A DNA stretch of 41,958 nucleotides from Bacteroidaceae bacterium (GTDB lineage: Bacteria; Bacteroidota; Bacteroidia; Bacteroidales; Bacteroidaceae), in contig JAFUFW010000085.1 of the NCBI GenBank assembly GCA_017469685.1, forward strand, positions 1 to 41,958, given 5' to 3'. Made by a program: the position numbers and the translations under genes. Positions 25,566 through 34,780 of the stretch are shown here, piece by piece; the stretch's first letter is position 1, and every line of letters begins with the position of its first letter. The notes under the pieces were generated by a model. It had not been told where the DNA came from. It worked only from the letters and a program-made list of their open reading frames with translations, and ran no database searches.

Positions 25566-28500
25566 AAACAATTAAGTATATCATTACCTTGTGCCTCATG
25601 CTGACGTCAACGTTGGCGATGGCACAGATCTCGCGCATTAGTGGTACAGTTAGTGATGATTTCGACGTCCTGCCAGGCGCCAGCGTGCGCGAGGTGGATG
25701 CTTCAAACCGTATCGTTAATGCTACCGCAACGGATATGAATGGTAACTTCGTGCTGCCTATCAAGAGCGCGAAGAACAAGCTAACCATCAGCTATATGGG
25801 CTACAAGACTCAGACGTTGCCTATCAATAAGAATGTCTACAAGGTGAAGCTGGAGGACGCTACCAAGACGATGAAGGACGTCACTGTTGTGGCTAAGAAG
25901 AAGGTAAAGACCTCGGGTCTTGAGATTCCAGAGCGCGAAGTAAGTTTCTCCACGCAGGGTATCTCAGCCAAAGAGTTCGAAGGCCTCGGCATCACTTCTG
26001 TGGACGAAGCTCTGCAAGGACGTATCGCAGGTCTTGACATTGTGGCCAACTCGGGTGACCTCGGTGCCGGAACGAGTATGCGTCTGCGCGGTGCCTCTAC
26101 AGTGTCGACGCTCACCAGCAACGAACCCCTCATCGTCGTCAACGGCAACGTATGGAACGTAGACCTCTCTGACTTCGACACCGCAACGGCCAACGACGAG
26201 AAGTTCGCTCAGCTCCTCAACGTGAACACCGAGGATATCGAGGACATCCAGGTCCTCAAGGATGCTGCCGCTACAGCTATCTGGGGTTCGCAGGGTGCTA
26301 ACGGTGTCATCGAGATTAAGACGAAGCGCGGTCGCCGTGGTGCTCCACAGGTGACTTACTCGTTGAAGATGACCATGACCCATCAGCCTGAAGGCATCAA
26401 GCTGCTCAATGGTGACCAGTACACGATGCTTCTCAAGGAGAGTTATTTCAACCCCCATCAGCAGACTTACGTCGGTCAGATCCAAGAGCTCAACTACGAC
26501 GAGAACTACTCGGAGTTCCTGATGTTCAACAAGAACACCGACTGGGTGGACCTCGTGAAGCAGAACGGTCTGCGCCAGAACCACTACGTCAGCGTCTCTG
26601 GCGGCGACGAGAAGACCTTGTTCCGTATCTCCGGCGGTTATGACCATGAGACAGGTACTATCATCGAGCAGAAGCTGAACCGCTTCTCCACGCGTATGGC
26701 TCTTGACTACTACGTGAACGACCGCATCAAGATCATGTCCAACTTCTCGCTCACCTACACCAAGAACAACCGCAACTACGACGGTCTGCTCGGTATAGCC
26801 TATACGAAGATGCCAAACCTCTCGCCTTACCGTTGGCTTCGTGATGAGAACGGCAACGAGTACAATACGGGCGAGTACTACATCGTGCCACAGTATGCTT
26901 TCACTAACTACGGACAGCTTTCGGCCGACCAGTCGAACAACTACAGCGACCAGCGCAACTCGCACAACCCGCTGGCAAGTGCCAAGTACGCCAAGAATGT
27001 GCAGACGACTTACGATATCTCGCCTGAGTTGGAACTTGAATATAAGCTGCTCGGTCTTGACGAAGACCACACACAGCTGCGCTACAATGGTCGCGTGGTG
27101 ATGAACGTGTACAACGATTATACCGATCAGAGTTTCCCGCGCATGCTGCTCAGCGACAACTATCACGACACAGGCCGCGCCTACAGCTATAGCCGTAAGA
27201 ACTTGGCGTTCACCACGACCCACACACTCACCTTCCGTCCGCATTTCAACAACGAAGACCATCAGCTGATGGCCTTAGGACGTTTCCAGCTCGTGAGTGG
27301 TAATTCCAGCAACCAGAGCACGGACATCAACCGCCTGCCCAATCGTCTGGAGTCTGTGACAGCCGGCGGCAACGTGACTGGCATGGGCAGTGGCTTCAGC
27401 GAGTGGCGTTCGCTTTATTGGACATTCTCTACCCACTACGCATACAAAGGCCGCTACGTCTTCGACTACTCTATGCGCGCTGATGCCACTACAAAGTTCG
27501 GCGAGAATAGCCGCTGGGGTATCTTCCCCGCTATCTCTGGTAAATGGATTATCAGCGACGAGCCCTGGATGAAGACCATCCGTGAAAAGTCAAAGATGAG
27601 CCTCTTTGCCGTTCGTCCGGGTTGGGGCCGCGTAGGTAACCCTCCGACCGCCGACTATCTCTATCTTAACACCTATGCAGCCGGCGTGCGCTACCTGAAT
27701 CAGGTGGTGATGAATCCGAGCGGCCTGAAACTTACCGATTTCAAATGGGAGAACATCTACACCTGGAACCTTGGCTTCGACCTTAACTTCTTTGAGGATC
27801 GTTTCAAGATTGTCGTTGACCTCTACCGCCGTCTGACGAAAGACATGCTTATGCAAGGTGCACTCATCCCGACGTCCAACGGTTGGTCGGGTCTCAGCTT
27901 CAAGAATGTCGGCGACATGAAGAACGAAGGTTGGGAGGTACAGTTCATGGGCGATCGTTTGCTGAAGAAAGGCAAGTTCTATATGGACGCTTATGTCAAC
28001 TTCGCCAACAACCGCAACGTAATCACCAAGATGGATCCCCTGGTGCTGAAGACCCTCAACAGAGACTGGACCGAAGGCAACCGCAGCGTGCTGCAGCGTG
28101 TACAGCTCAACAATCCATTCGGCTCTATCTATGGATTCCGCAGTAAGGGCGTCTACCAATATAATTATGACACCGCCCGCGACCTTGCACGTGCAGATCA
28201 GGCCAATGGCACCAATGTCCTGCAGGAGAATATCAATGCCGGCAAGACATACCCCATTGCTATTGGCGCCTCCGGCAACTACGTCAAGGATGCTAAGGGT
28301 GACCCCGTACAGATGCGTTTCGCCTATAAGCCCGAAACAAATTCAGGCTACTATTTCAAGGGCGGCGATGCCATTTACGAAGATATCAACAACGATGGTA
28401 ACATCAACCAAAGCGACCTCGTATATCTCGGCAACTCACTGCCTCGCCTGACAGGTGGTTTCGGTCTCACTCTCCACTACGACCGCTGGGCACTCCGCGC

Positions 28501-28936
28501 CAACTTCAACTATCGTATCGACTACGACATACTGAACATGGCACGCCTGGATATGGAGTCGATGGTCAGCAACAACAACCAGAGCCAGGCCGTCAACTAC
28601 CGCTGGCGTAAGGAGGGCGACATGACATCGATACCTCGTGCTATGTTCGGCAACGGAAGCAACTACAACACCCTCATCAGCGACCGCTTCGTAGAGGATG
28701 GCTCCTTCCTGCGCCTTAACTACCTGCAGCTCAACTATAGCTTCGATCCCAAGCTCTTGAAGAACTGGCACATGAAGACCCTTAACTTCTACGCTTCGGC
28801 CAACAACCTCTTCTGCCTCACCAAGTATTCCGGCGTGGATCCGGAAATCGGTTATGGCGGCTACGGCGTGACGACCGACGATTCTAAGACTCCGCGCTCG
28901 AAGTCATACACTGTTGGTATCACCATTGGTTTCTAA
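25562..28936 (+). CDS. SusC/RagA-family TonB-dependent receptor
   Basis: A 1124-residue SusC-type barrel. Signal peptide TIKYIITLCLMLTSTLAMAQ, then a carboxypeptidase-regulatory-like domain at about 24-105 (RISGTVSDDFDVLPGASVRE). The plug follows (GLGITSVDEALQGRIAGLD, SMRLRGAST, LIVVNG, IEDIQVLKDAAATAIWGSQG), then the barrel with NNDGNINQSDLVYLGN and the usual ending SYTVGITIGF. It transports a ligand across the outer membrane using TonB energy with the SusD lid encoded 21 bases downstream. The ATGA overlap with the FAS1 gene suggests coupled synthesis. Substrate unknown; no degradative enzymes are adjacent. A 432-residue open frame on the opposite strand is only its shadow. Confidence 0.92.
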   Translation: MKTIKYIITLCLMLTSTLAMAQISRISGTVSDDFDVLPGASVREVDASNRIVNATATDMNGNFVLPIKSAKNKLTISYMGYKTQTLPINKNVYKVKLEDATKTMKDVTVVAKKKVKTSGLEIPEREVSFSTQGISAKEFEGLGITSVDEALQGRIAGLDIVANSGDLGAGTSMRLRGASTVSTLTSNEPLIVVNGNVWNVDLSDFDTATANDEKFAQLLNVNTEDIEDIQVLKDAAATAIWGSQGANGVIEIKTKRGRRGAPQVTYSLKMTMTHQPEGIKLLNGDQYTMLLKESYFNPHQQTYVGQIQELNYDENYSEFLMFNKNTDWVDLVKQNGLRQNHYVSVSGGDEKTLFRISGGYDHETGTIIEQKLNRFSTRMALDYYVNDRIKIMSNFSLTYTKNNRNYDGLLGIAYTKMPNLSPYRWLRDENGNEYNTGEYYIVPQYAFTNYGQLSADQSNNYSDQRNSHNPLASAKYAKNVQTTYDISPELELEYKLLGLDEDHTQLRYNGRVVMNVYNDYTDQSFPRMLLSDNYHDTGRAYSYSRKNLAFTTTHTLTFRPHFNNEDHQLMALGRFQLVSGNSSNQSTDINRLPNRLESVTAGGNVTGMGSGFSEWRSLYWTFSTHYAYKGRYVFDYSMRADATTKFGENSRWGIFPAISGKWIISDEPWMKTIREKSKMSLFAVRPGWGRVGNPPTADYLYLNTYAAGVRYLNQVVMNPSGLKLTDFKWENIYTWNLGFDLNFFEDRFKIVVDLYRRLTKDMLMQGALIPTSNGWSGLSFKNVGDMKNEGWEVQFMGDRLLKKGKFYMDAYVNFANNRNVITKMDPLVLKTLNRDWTEGNRSVLQRVQLNNPFGSIYGFRSKGVYQYNYDTARDLARADQANGTNVLQENINAGKTYPIAIGASGNYVKDAKGDPVQMRFAYKPETNSGYYFKGGDAIYEDINNDGNINQSDLVYLGNSLPRLTGGFGLTLHYDRWALRANFNYRIDYDILNMARLDMESMVSNNNQSQAVNYRWRKEGDMTSIPRAMFGNGSNYNTLISDRFVEDGSFLRLNYLQLNYSFDPKLLKNWHMKTLNFYASANNLFCLTKYSGVDPEIGYGGYGVTTDDSKTPRSKSYTVGITIGF

Positions 28937-28957
28937 CCCTTAGCAATCCTATCCAAT

Positions 28958-30742
28958 ATGAAACAGTTACATAAAACCATAAGAACTGGTGCAGTGCTGG
29001 GATTGCTCAGCCTTGCACTCGTCGGCTGTGGCGACTTCCTCGAGATTAAGCCTCGCGACATCGTCACCGAGGATAATTTCTGGAACGAGAAGACCGACGT
29101 TGATCAAATGGTTGCCGGTTGCTACGCCTCTATGCAGTCAGATGAATTCATTCGTCGCTGCATCGTCTGGGGCGAGCTCCGCAGCGAGAATATCTATCCT
29201 GGTTCGCAGGTACAGGACAACGAGGATCTCTTCCAGGCCCTTCGCGAGAACCTGCTCACCACGAACAGCTATTGCAAGTGGAACATCTTCTACGAAGTAA
29301 TAAACAAATGTAATACTATTATCCGGAATGCGCCACTCGTAAGCGAGAAGGACCCGTCCTACCGCTCGAGCGACGTTCAGGCCACGATAGCCGAGATGAC
29401 CGCCATTCGCTCGCTCTGCTACTTCTACCTTATCCGTGCCGTTGACGAAGTGCCCTTCACTCGCGACGCTGTGACTCAGGAGGATGAGGTGCAGTACCAG
29501 CCTGCCAGCTCGTTCGACTATGTCCTCGGCGAGATCATCAAGGACCTGGAGGCTGTGAAGCCCTATGCTCTTGATCACCACGCTTCAATCGACAAGCGCA
29601 CAGATGGAGTAGGACAGACCTACAACAGCAACTGTAACCGCATCACGCGTCCGGCAATCAACGCCATGCTCGCGGATATGTACCTTTGGCAGGGCAACTA
29701 CGACAAGTCTATCGAGAGTGCTGAAGCCGTGATAGAAGCTAAACGTAAGGATTATGAGCGCGACTACAGCCGTCAGACATCATTGACCTTCAGCGCTCCT
29801 CAGCTGCTCACTGCCCCTCACGGACTCATCGTTCCGATGTACCAGGCAACGCAGAACAATGCCGCCAATGTGGCCGATGCTATCTTCGGAGTAGGCAACA
29901 GCTTCGAGAGCATTTTTGAGCTCTCGTTCAATTACAGCAGTTCGTCTACAAACTACGTCCAGAGCACAGCCGTGGCTACTCTGTATGGCAGCTTCCCGTC
30001 GTCAGGTGGAAACGGAGGCTCAGGTCTCTTGGCTGCCAATCCTAATATCGTGGCTGACGTCTATAATGGCACAAACTCCTTTTTTGCCAACAACTACGAC
30101 ACCCGCTACTACACCAGCTTCCAGCCTGTCGACCAGAACTATGGCGAAGGTTATGTCCGTAAGTTCGTAGCCTCCAATTTCATACTTGAGCCGCGTGTTC
30201 AGAGCAACATCCAGTTCAACAGTTTCGAAGGCTCAGCTTTCTCACATCATGCCGATTATGACCGCAACTGGATATTCTATCGCTTGTCCGATGTCATGCT
30301 TCTCGAGGCAGAGGCATATCTCATGAAGGCTACCGACGATGATACAGAAGAAAATGCAGCTCTCATCGAGAAGGCTTTCGATCTGATTTATCTCGTGAAC
30401 TCACGTTCCGTGACAGACCGCACCAAGTACCTTGTGCCCACAAGCTCCACTGCCACCAACCGCGGTTCGCTGATGCAAACTCTGCGCAAGGAGCGCAATG
30501 CCGAGCTGATGTTTGAAGGCAAACATTTCTTCGACCTCGTTCGCTATGCCCGCTTTGACGGCAATACCGACATTTTGAGGAATACCGTAACATCAAAGAT
30601 CAGCAGTGGCGGCACGGGCCTGTTCCCAAGTATGCCTTACCTCTTCTGGCCATACGCTAAGGAAGAAGTGCAGGTGAACCCGTATCTCGTCCAGAAGAGC
30701 ATCTATGGTGCCGGTAAGACGACCTATGATATTAACGAATAA
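28958..30742 (+). CDS. SusD/RagB-family lipoprotein
   Basis: A 594-residue SusD homologue: lipobox ALVGC with Cys24, then GDFLEIKPRDIVTEDNFW, the classical SusD N-terminus. Helical TPR-like core with AEMTAIRSLCYFYLIRAVDEVPF and INAMLADMYLWQGNYDKSI. The C-terminal RagB/SusD domain has YRLSDVMLLEAEAYL and LRKERNAELMFEGKHFFDLVRY. It forms the hinged lid over the upstream SusC and binds the substrate at the cell surface. Size and motifs are normal. The next gene starts 17 bases downstream. Confidence 0.92.
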   Translation: MKQLHKTIRTGAVLGLLSLALVGCGDFLEIKPRDIVTEDNFWNEKTDVDQMVAGCYASMQSDEFIRRCIVWGELRSENIYPGSQVQDNEDLFQALRENLLTTNSYCKWNIFYEVINKCNTIIRNAPLVSEKDPSYRSSDVQATIAEMTAIRSLCYFYLIRAVDEVPFTRDAVTQEDEVQYQPASSFDYVLGEIIKDLEAVKPYALDHHASIDKRTDGVGQTYNSNCNRITRPAINAMLADMYLWQGNYDKSIESAEAVIEAKRKDYERDYSRQTSLTFSAPQLLTAPHGLIVPMYQATQNNAANVADAIFGVGNSFESIFELSFNYSSSSTNYVQSTAVATLYGSFPSSGGNGGSGLLAANPNIVADVYNGTNSFFANNYDTRYYTSFQPVDQNYGEGYVRKFVASNFILEPRVQSNIQFNSFEGSAFSHHADYDRNWIFYRLSDVMLLEAEAYLMKATDDDTEENAALIEKAFDLIYLVNSRSVTDRTKYLVPTSSTATNRGSLMQTLRKERNAELMFEGKHFFDLVRYARFDGNTDILRNTVTSKISSGGTGLFPSMPYLFWPYAKEEVQVNPYLVQKSIYGAGKTTYDINE

Positions 30743-30759
30743 AGATAAGTTTTTGAGTT

Positions 30760-32841
30760 ATGAAAAAGTTCTATAAGTATATCACAAGCGTGACGCTGAT
30801 GCTCATGGCAATGGCGTCAGTAGCGCTCGTTGGCTGTAACGATAATATAGCCGATGAGGACTTATATACGTACAAGCCAGAGATGCTCAGCGACTATCTT
30901 CATAATAATGCTGAGTTCTCGGACTTCGCTGCAATCGTAGAGAAAGCCGGAAAGATGGAGCTCCTCTCAACATACGGCACCTACACTTGCTTTGCACCTA
31001 CTAATGACGCAATCAAGAAGTACCTGGACACTTACGGCCTGAATAGCATAGACCAACTCTCTGCTGCCGACTGCGACACAATCGCAAGCACCTTGCTCGT
31101 AGATAAGCTCTATTCAATGGCCGACCTCGGAGCCCTCCAAGGCTTCATCGAAGACCAGAACATGCTGGGGCGCCCCCTCGCATGCGAGCCCATTCAGGTG
31201 CTCGTAGGTGAGGACTCGGTGACGACCTATCGCATCAACCGTTCGGCTCTCATAATCTATGAAATGGCCAACGACTCTGTCGACAACGGTATCGTACACC
31301 CCATCAGCACTGTGGCTGAGTCGTCGAACCAGACTCTGCCTACCATCATGCGTGAGGACGCCTCTATCAGCATCTTCAACACCTGCCTTGAGATTACAGG
31401 CCTCGACGAGAAGATGCAACGCATCAAGGATCCGTCCTACGATCCTCGCGACTGGGAATATATGGAAGGTCTCTATCGTTCGCACGAACACAACAACTAT
31501 TGCTGGGTGCCTCAGAGCCGCAACTACGGCTTCACCGCCTTTGCCGTGCCCGACAGCATCCTGCGTGCAGAGTACAATATCACGGACTGGGAGTCGATGT
31601 ACGACTACGCTTGCACCATATATACCGAAGGTGCCGGTCAGGAATATTATGGAAAGAGTGCCGAGGCACTGAGAGATGAGCGCAATCCTCTGAACAAGTT
31701 GATTGCTTATCATCTGCTTGACCGCAAGGGCCTCTACAGCAAACTCTACACCAACTGCACGATTTTCCGCAATGAGATTAACCCTACCGAGTGGTACAGC
31801 ACGATGCAACCCCTCTCGACAGTCAAGGTTGAGTACGTCTACGGTACGAATAAGTTCCGTGGCCAGTCGCAGATACGTACGCTCTATCTCAACCGCATGT
31901 ACGATCCCAACCGCCAGAACCTGACGAACCGAGGCGCCATCGTTAGCCAGACGGTGGGCGAAGGCCTTGTTCAGGAAGCCGTAAATGGCGTGTACTATTA
32001 TATAGACCGTCTGATAGACTACGGTGAGAACACCCACAACACGGTATTCAACACCCGTATGCGTATAGACTTCTACGATATCTGGCCCGAGCTGATGACC
32101 AACGACATCCGCACGACCAGAACCGGCGAAGGCGACTCACCGGCGTCAAAGGATGCCGCTGCCCGCAACTATATCTTCCCTCAGGGCTACTTTGACAATG
32201 TAGAGACCAACGAGGACGGCGACTTCATCTATCAGGGATGCCGCAACTATTATTGGAGCTACGAGGGCGATGAGTTCAACCTTCGTTCCGACAACAATGT
32301 CTACGACATCACTTTCAACCTTCCCAGTGTTCCTACAGGCCAGTATCAGATCCGCCTTGGCTTCTGCCTTATCCCGACACGTGGTATCGCACAGTTCTAT
32401 GTCGACGGTCTGCCTCAAGGCATACCTCTTGACATGCGTGGCAACGGCGGCAACTTCTCTGGCATTTGGGAAGCCCGTGTAGGTTGGAGAAGCAACTACA
32501 CAAACCTCTCACAGGATGCCAAGGAACAAACCCGCAAGGAATTGGCTAACCAAGGCTGGTACTACGGTCCCCGTGGCGTGCGTAACATCAGCACTGGCGG
32601 CGGCTCCGTGAAGGACGACAACCTACTGAGTGCTTCCAACTCTTCGCCCTTCTGCAACAACAACGGCACCGTCCGTCGCCTCATCTACACCGGTCCACTC
32701 GATGGCAATGTCCAGCACACGATGCGCATCCGTTCGACATATGCTGTCGGTGGCGCAGAGCTGATGTTCGACTATCTTGAGATAGTACCGAAGAGCGTCT
32801 ATGGCATTGAAGGTGAAGGCAAGGGTGAGGACGACCTATAA
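30760..32841 (+). CDS. FAS1 lipoprotein with C-terminal beta-sandwich domain
   Basis: A 693-residue lipoprotein with lipobox ALVGC (Cys26). FAS1 domain 1 spans about residues 40-185 (CFAPTNDAIKKYL, F78) and domain 2 about 195-440 (FAVPDSILRAEY near residue 262). Residues about 465-690 form a different, beta-rich domain: YDITFNLPSVPTGQYQIRLG, AQFYVDGLPQG and HTMRIRSTYAVGGAELMFDY. This resembles a jelly-roll carbohydrate-binding module or the DUFs seen with Bacteroidota fasciclins; I do not identify it further. Probably a surface ligand-binding accessory of the flanking SusCD pairs. Follows SusD after 17 bases and is 43 bases before the next start. Confidence 0.75.
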   Translation: MKKFYKYITSVTLMLMAMASVALVGCNDNIADEDLYTYKPEMLSDYLHNNAEFSDFAAIVEKAGKMELLSTYGTYTCFAPTNDAIKKYLDTYGLNSIDQLSAADCDTIASTLLVDKLYSMADLGALQGFIEDQNMLGRPLACEPIQVLVGEDSVTTYRINRSALIIYEMANDSVDNGIVHPISTVAESSNQTLPTIMREDASISIFNTCLEITGLDEKMQRIKDPSYDPRDWEYMEGLYRSHEHNNYCWVPQSRNYGFTAFAVPDSILRAEYNITDWESMYDYACTIYTEGAGQEYYGKSAEALRDERNPLNKLIAYHLLDRKGLYSKLYTNCTIFRNEINPTEWYSTMQPLSTVKVEYVYGTNKFRGQSQIRTLYLNRMYDPNRQNLTNRGAIVSQTVGEGLVQEAVNGVYYYIDRLIDYGENTHNTVFNTRMRIDFYDIWPELMTNDIRTTRTGEGDSPASKDAAARNYIFPQGYFDNVETNEDGDFIYQGCRNYYWSYEGDEFNLRSDNNVYDITFNLPSVPTGQYQIRLGFCLIPTRGIAQFYVDGLPQGIPLDMRGNGGNFSGIWEARVGWRSNYTNLSQDAKEQTRKELANQGWYYGPRGVRNISTGGGSVKDDNLLSASNSSPFCNNNGTVRRLIYTGPLDGNVQHTMRIRSTYAVGGAELMFDYLEIVPKSVYGIEGEGKGEDDL

Positions 32842-32884
32842 GCCTTTCAAGAAGAACATGTTTAACAAACATAGATATTTCAAA

Positions 32885-34780
32885 ATGAAGACTTTTAAAT
32901 ATATATCATCTCTAATCCTTGCTCTTGCCGGCGCCATGCTTGGTCTGATTGCGTGCGCCGATGAGTGGGACAACCACTATGGTGGCGAAGGCTTGGAGTC
33001 GGCTGTCGATGCACCTTCACTGCTTGAACTGGTGAAGGCAGACCCCGACTTGGCTAATTTCCTGCGTGTGGCCGAACATGTAGGCTACGACAGAGTGCTG
33101 GGCTCCCCACAGTCGCTCACGCTTTGGGCTCCTGTCATCACATCTGCCCAGGCTGACAGCATCATCAGCCTTTATGATGAACAGAAGCGCACACTCGTGA
33201 CAATGCCCGACGGCTCACAGCGCAACACAAAGGATAAGGACAACACCGCCATCACGCAGTTCATGCAGAACCACATGGCCCTCTACGGACGCTCTGTAAG
33301 TTCCGTGTATAAGGATTCCATCCGAATGATGAACGGTAAGTACATGATTCTCGGCGCTGACAATCTGAATGGCATTCCTTTCCTTACGAAGAATGTCGTA
33401 GCATCAAACGGAATCATGTACAAGCTGAGCCAGAAGGAGACCTTCTTCCCCAATGTTCGCGAAGCCCTTGAACTTAATCCACTGACCGACAGCATCGGCG
33501 CCTACTATCGTCTGTTCGACGAGTATGAGCTCGATGAGTCATCGTCCGTTCAAATGGGTGTCGTTGACGGCGAAGTAGTGTATGCCGACTCAGTGACAAA
33601 CCTGCGCAATGCGTTGTATGACCGCCTCGGCTACATTCAGCGTGAAGACAGCTCATACATGTTCATCGTCCCGACGACCGAGCTTTGGAAGCGTGAGTAT
33701 GAGAAGTACCACCGCTACTTCAATTACGTCAACAAGATGGAGAACCGTGACTCCGTAGCGAACCTCAATGCTGACATGGCCATCATACGCGGCCGTGTGT
33801 TCAACCTCAACAGCCAGCACAACGACTACAAAGACTCACTCTTCAATACATCATATATCAAGCAGTCGGCTTACAGCGGCTTGAATGTATTCCAGAATCC
33901 TAAAGGCACGTGGAATCCTGAGACCAACGAGGGAATCCTGGATGGCCTGGAGCAGACAATATGCTCAAACGGACTTGTCTATGTCGACAACGAAGGCCGG
34001 ATAGATCCCAAGCTAACCTTCATGCAGGACCGCTATATCCTCGGCACCAACATGCGCTATCGCTCTACGCCGCGTATTACTGTCAACAGCGAGCCTCAGG
34101 CTCAGGTGTCCGTAGCTAATCGCACGGCCATAGATTCAATACTCTACAATGGCCAGATGATAGACTTCACAAAGCTCCTCAAGGAGAGCAACTTTGTTGA
34201 GATTGCACCAGAGACATACCAGAATGTCGTCAACCGCAACAGCTCAATGTATTTCTTCCTGCCCAACACCCTGTCAGACGTATATTATAATGTATATGTT
34301 GTCATGGTGCCTGCTTTTGCCGACATTGACGGCTACACCGAGGATCAGGTGCGCCCGACACGCTTCAATGTCTACCGTCATGAGCGCGAGATGGATGTAC
34401 GCACCGACGGCACCTCCGATCCTAACGAGGATACCGAGTTCGCCCGCCCCAACCTCGACAATCGCCATATCCTCTCTCTGCCCGAAGGCGAGACTCACGG
34501 CTCAGGCACTAACTTCGAGACCACCGGCGACCAGGTTGACGTCATCTGCATTGACAAAGCCTTCCACACCAGCGTCTCCGGCATGAATGCCATCGGCACT
34601 GTTGACCCTGCAATCCGCTACCGCCTCACCACTTCCGTGCGTGCTTCCGAGATCAACAACAATCTCCTTACCAACGTGATGCGTATCAACCGTATCATAT
34701 ACGTTGCTTTTGAAACGGAGGAAGAGGCTAAAGCCTACCAACTCGATTTGTCTAACATTAAAGAATATAGAGAACAATGA
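32885..34780 (+). CDS. FAS1 (fasciclin) domain surface lipoprotein
   Basis: A 631-residue lipoprotein. The ATG at 32885 gives a proper signal with lipobox GLIAC (Cys24); the open frame extends 28 codons further into the previous gene, but that would bury the signal peptide. Two FAS1-like domains: about residues 40-215 (SLTLWAPVITSAQADSI, near 81) and 220-400 (YMFIVPTTELW, F260). The C-terminal 220 residues are beta-rich (SSMYFFLPNTLSDVYYNVYV, then VDVICIDKAFHTSV) and may parallel the beta domain of the preceding gene. Its stop overlaps the second SusC start as ATGA, as in the first FAS1-SusC pair. Probable ligand-capture or docking subunit. Confidence 0.75.
   Translation: MKTFKYISSLILALAGAMLGLIACADEWDNHYGGEGLESAVDAPSLLELVKADPDLANFLRVAEHVGYDRVLGSPQSLTLWAPVITSAQADSIISLYDEQKRTLVTMPDGSQRNTKDKDNTAITQFMQNHMALYGRSVSSVYKDSIRMMNGKYMILGADNLNGIPFLTKNVVASNGIMYKLSQKETFFPNVREALELNPLTDSIGAYYRLFDEYELDESSSVQMGVVDGEVVYADSVTNLRNALYDRLGYIQREDSSYMFIVPTTELWKREYEKYHRYFNYVNKMENRDSVANLNADMAIIRGRVFNLNSQHNDYKDSLFNTSYIKQSAYSGLNVFQNPKGTWNPETNEGILDGLEQTICSNGLVYVDNEGRIDPKLTFMQDRYILGTNMRYRSTPRITVNSEPQAQVSVANRTAIDSILYNGQMIDFTKLLKESNFVEIAPETYQNVVNRNSSMYFFLPNTLSDVYYNVYVVMVPAFADIDGYTEDQVRPTRFNVYRHEREMDVRTDGTSDPNEDTEFARPNLDNRHILSLPEGETHGSGTNFETTGDQVDVICIDKAFHTSVSGMNAIGTVDPAIRYRLTTSVRASEINNNLLTNVMRINRIIYVAFETEEEAKAYQLDLSNIKEYREQ

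Noticed and set aside
25964-27262. 432-codon open frame on the - strand inside the first SusC gene
   Set aside because: It is the antisense shadow of a clear SusC barrel, with His/Val-rich, domain-free composition.
31114-32037. 307-codon open frame on the - strand inside a FAS1 gene
   Set aside because: Antisense shadow of a well-supported lipoprotein gene; low-complexity Val/His/Ala composition.
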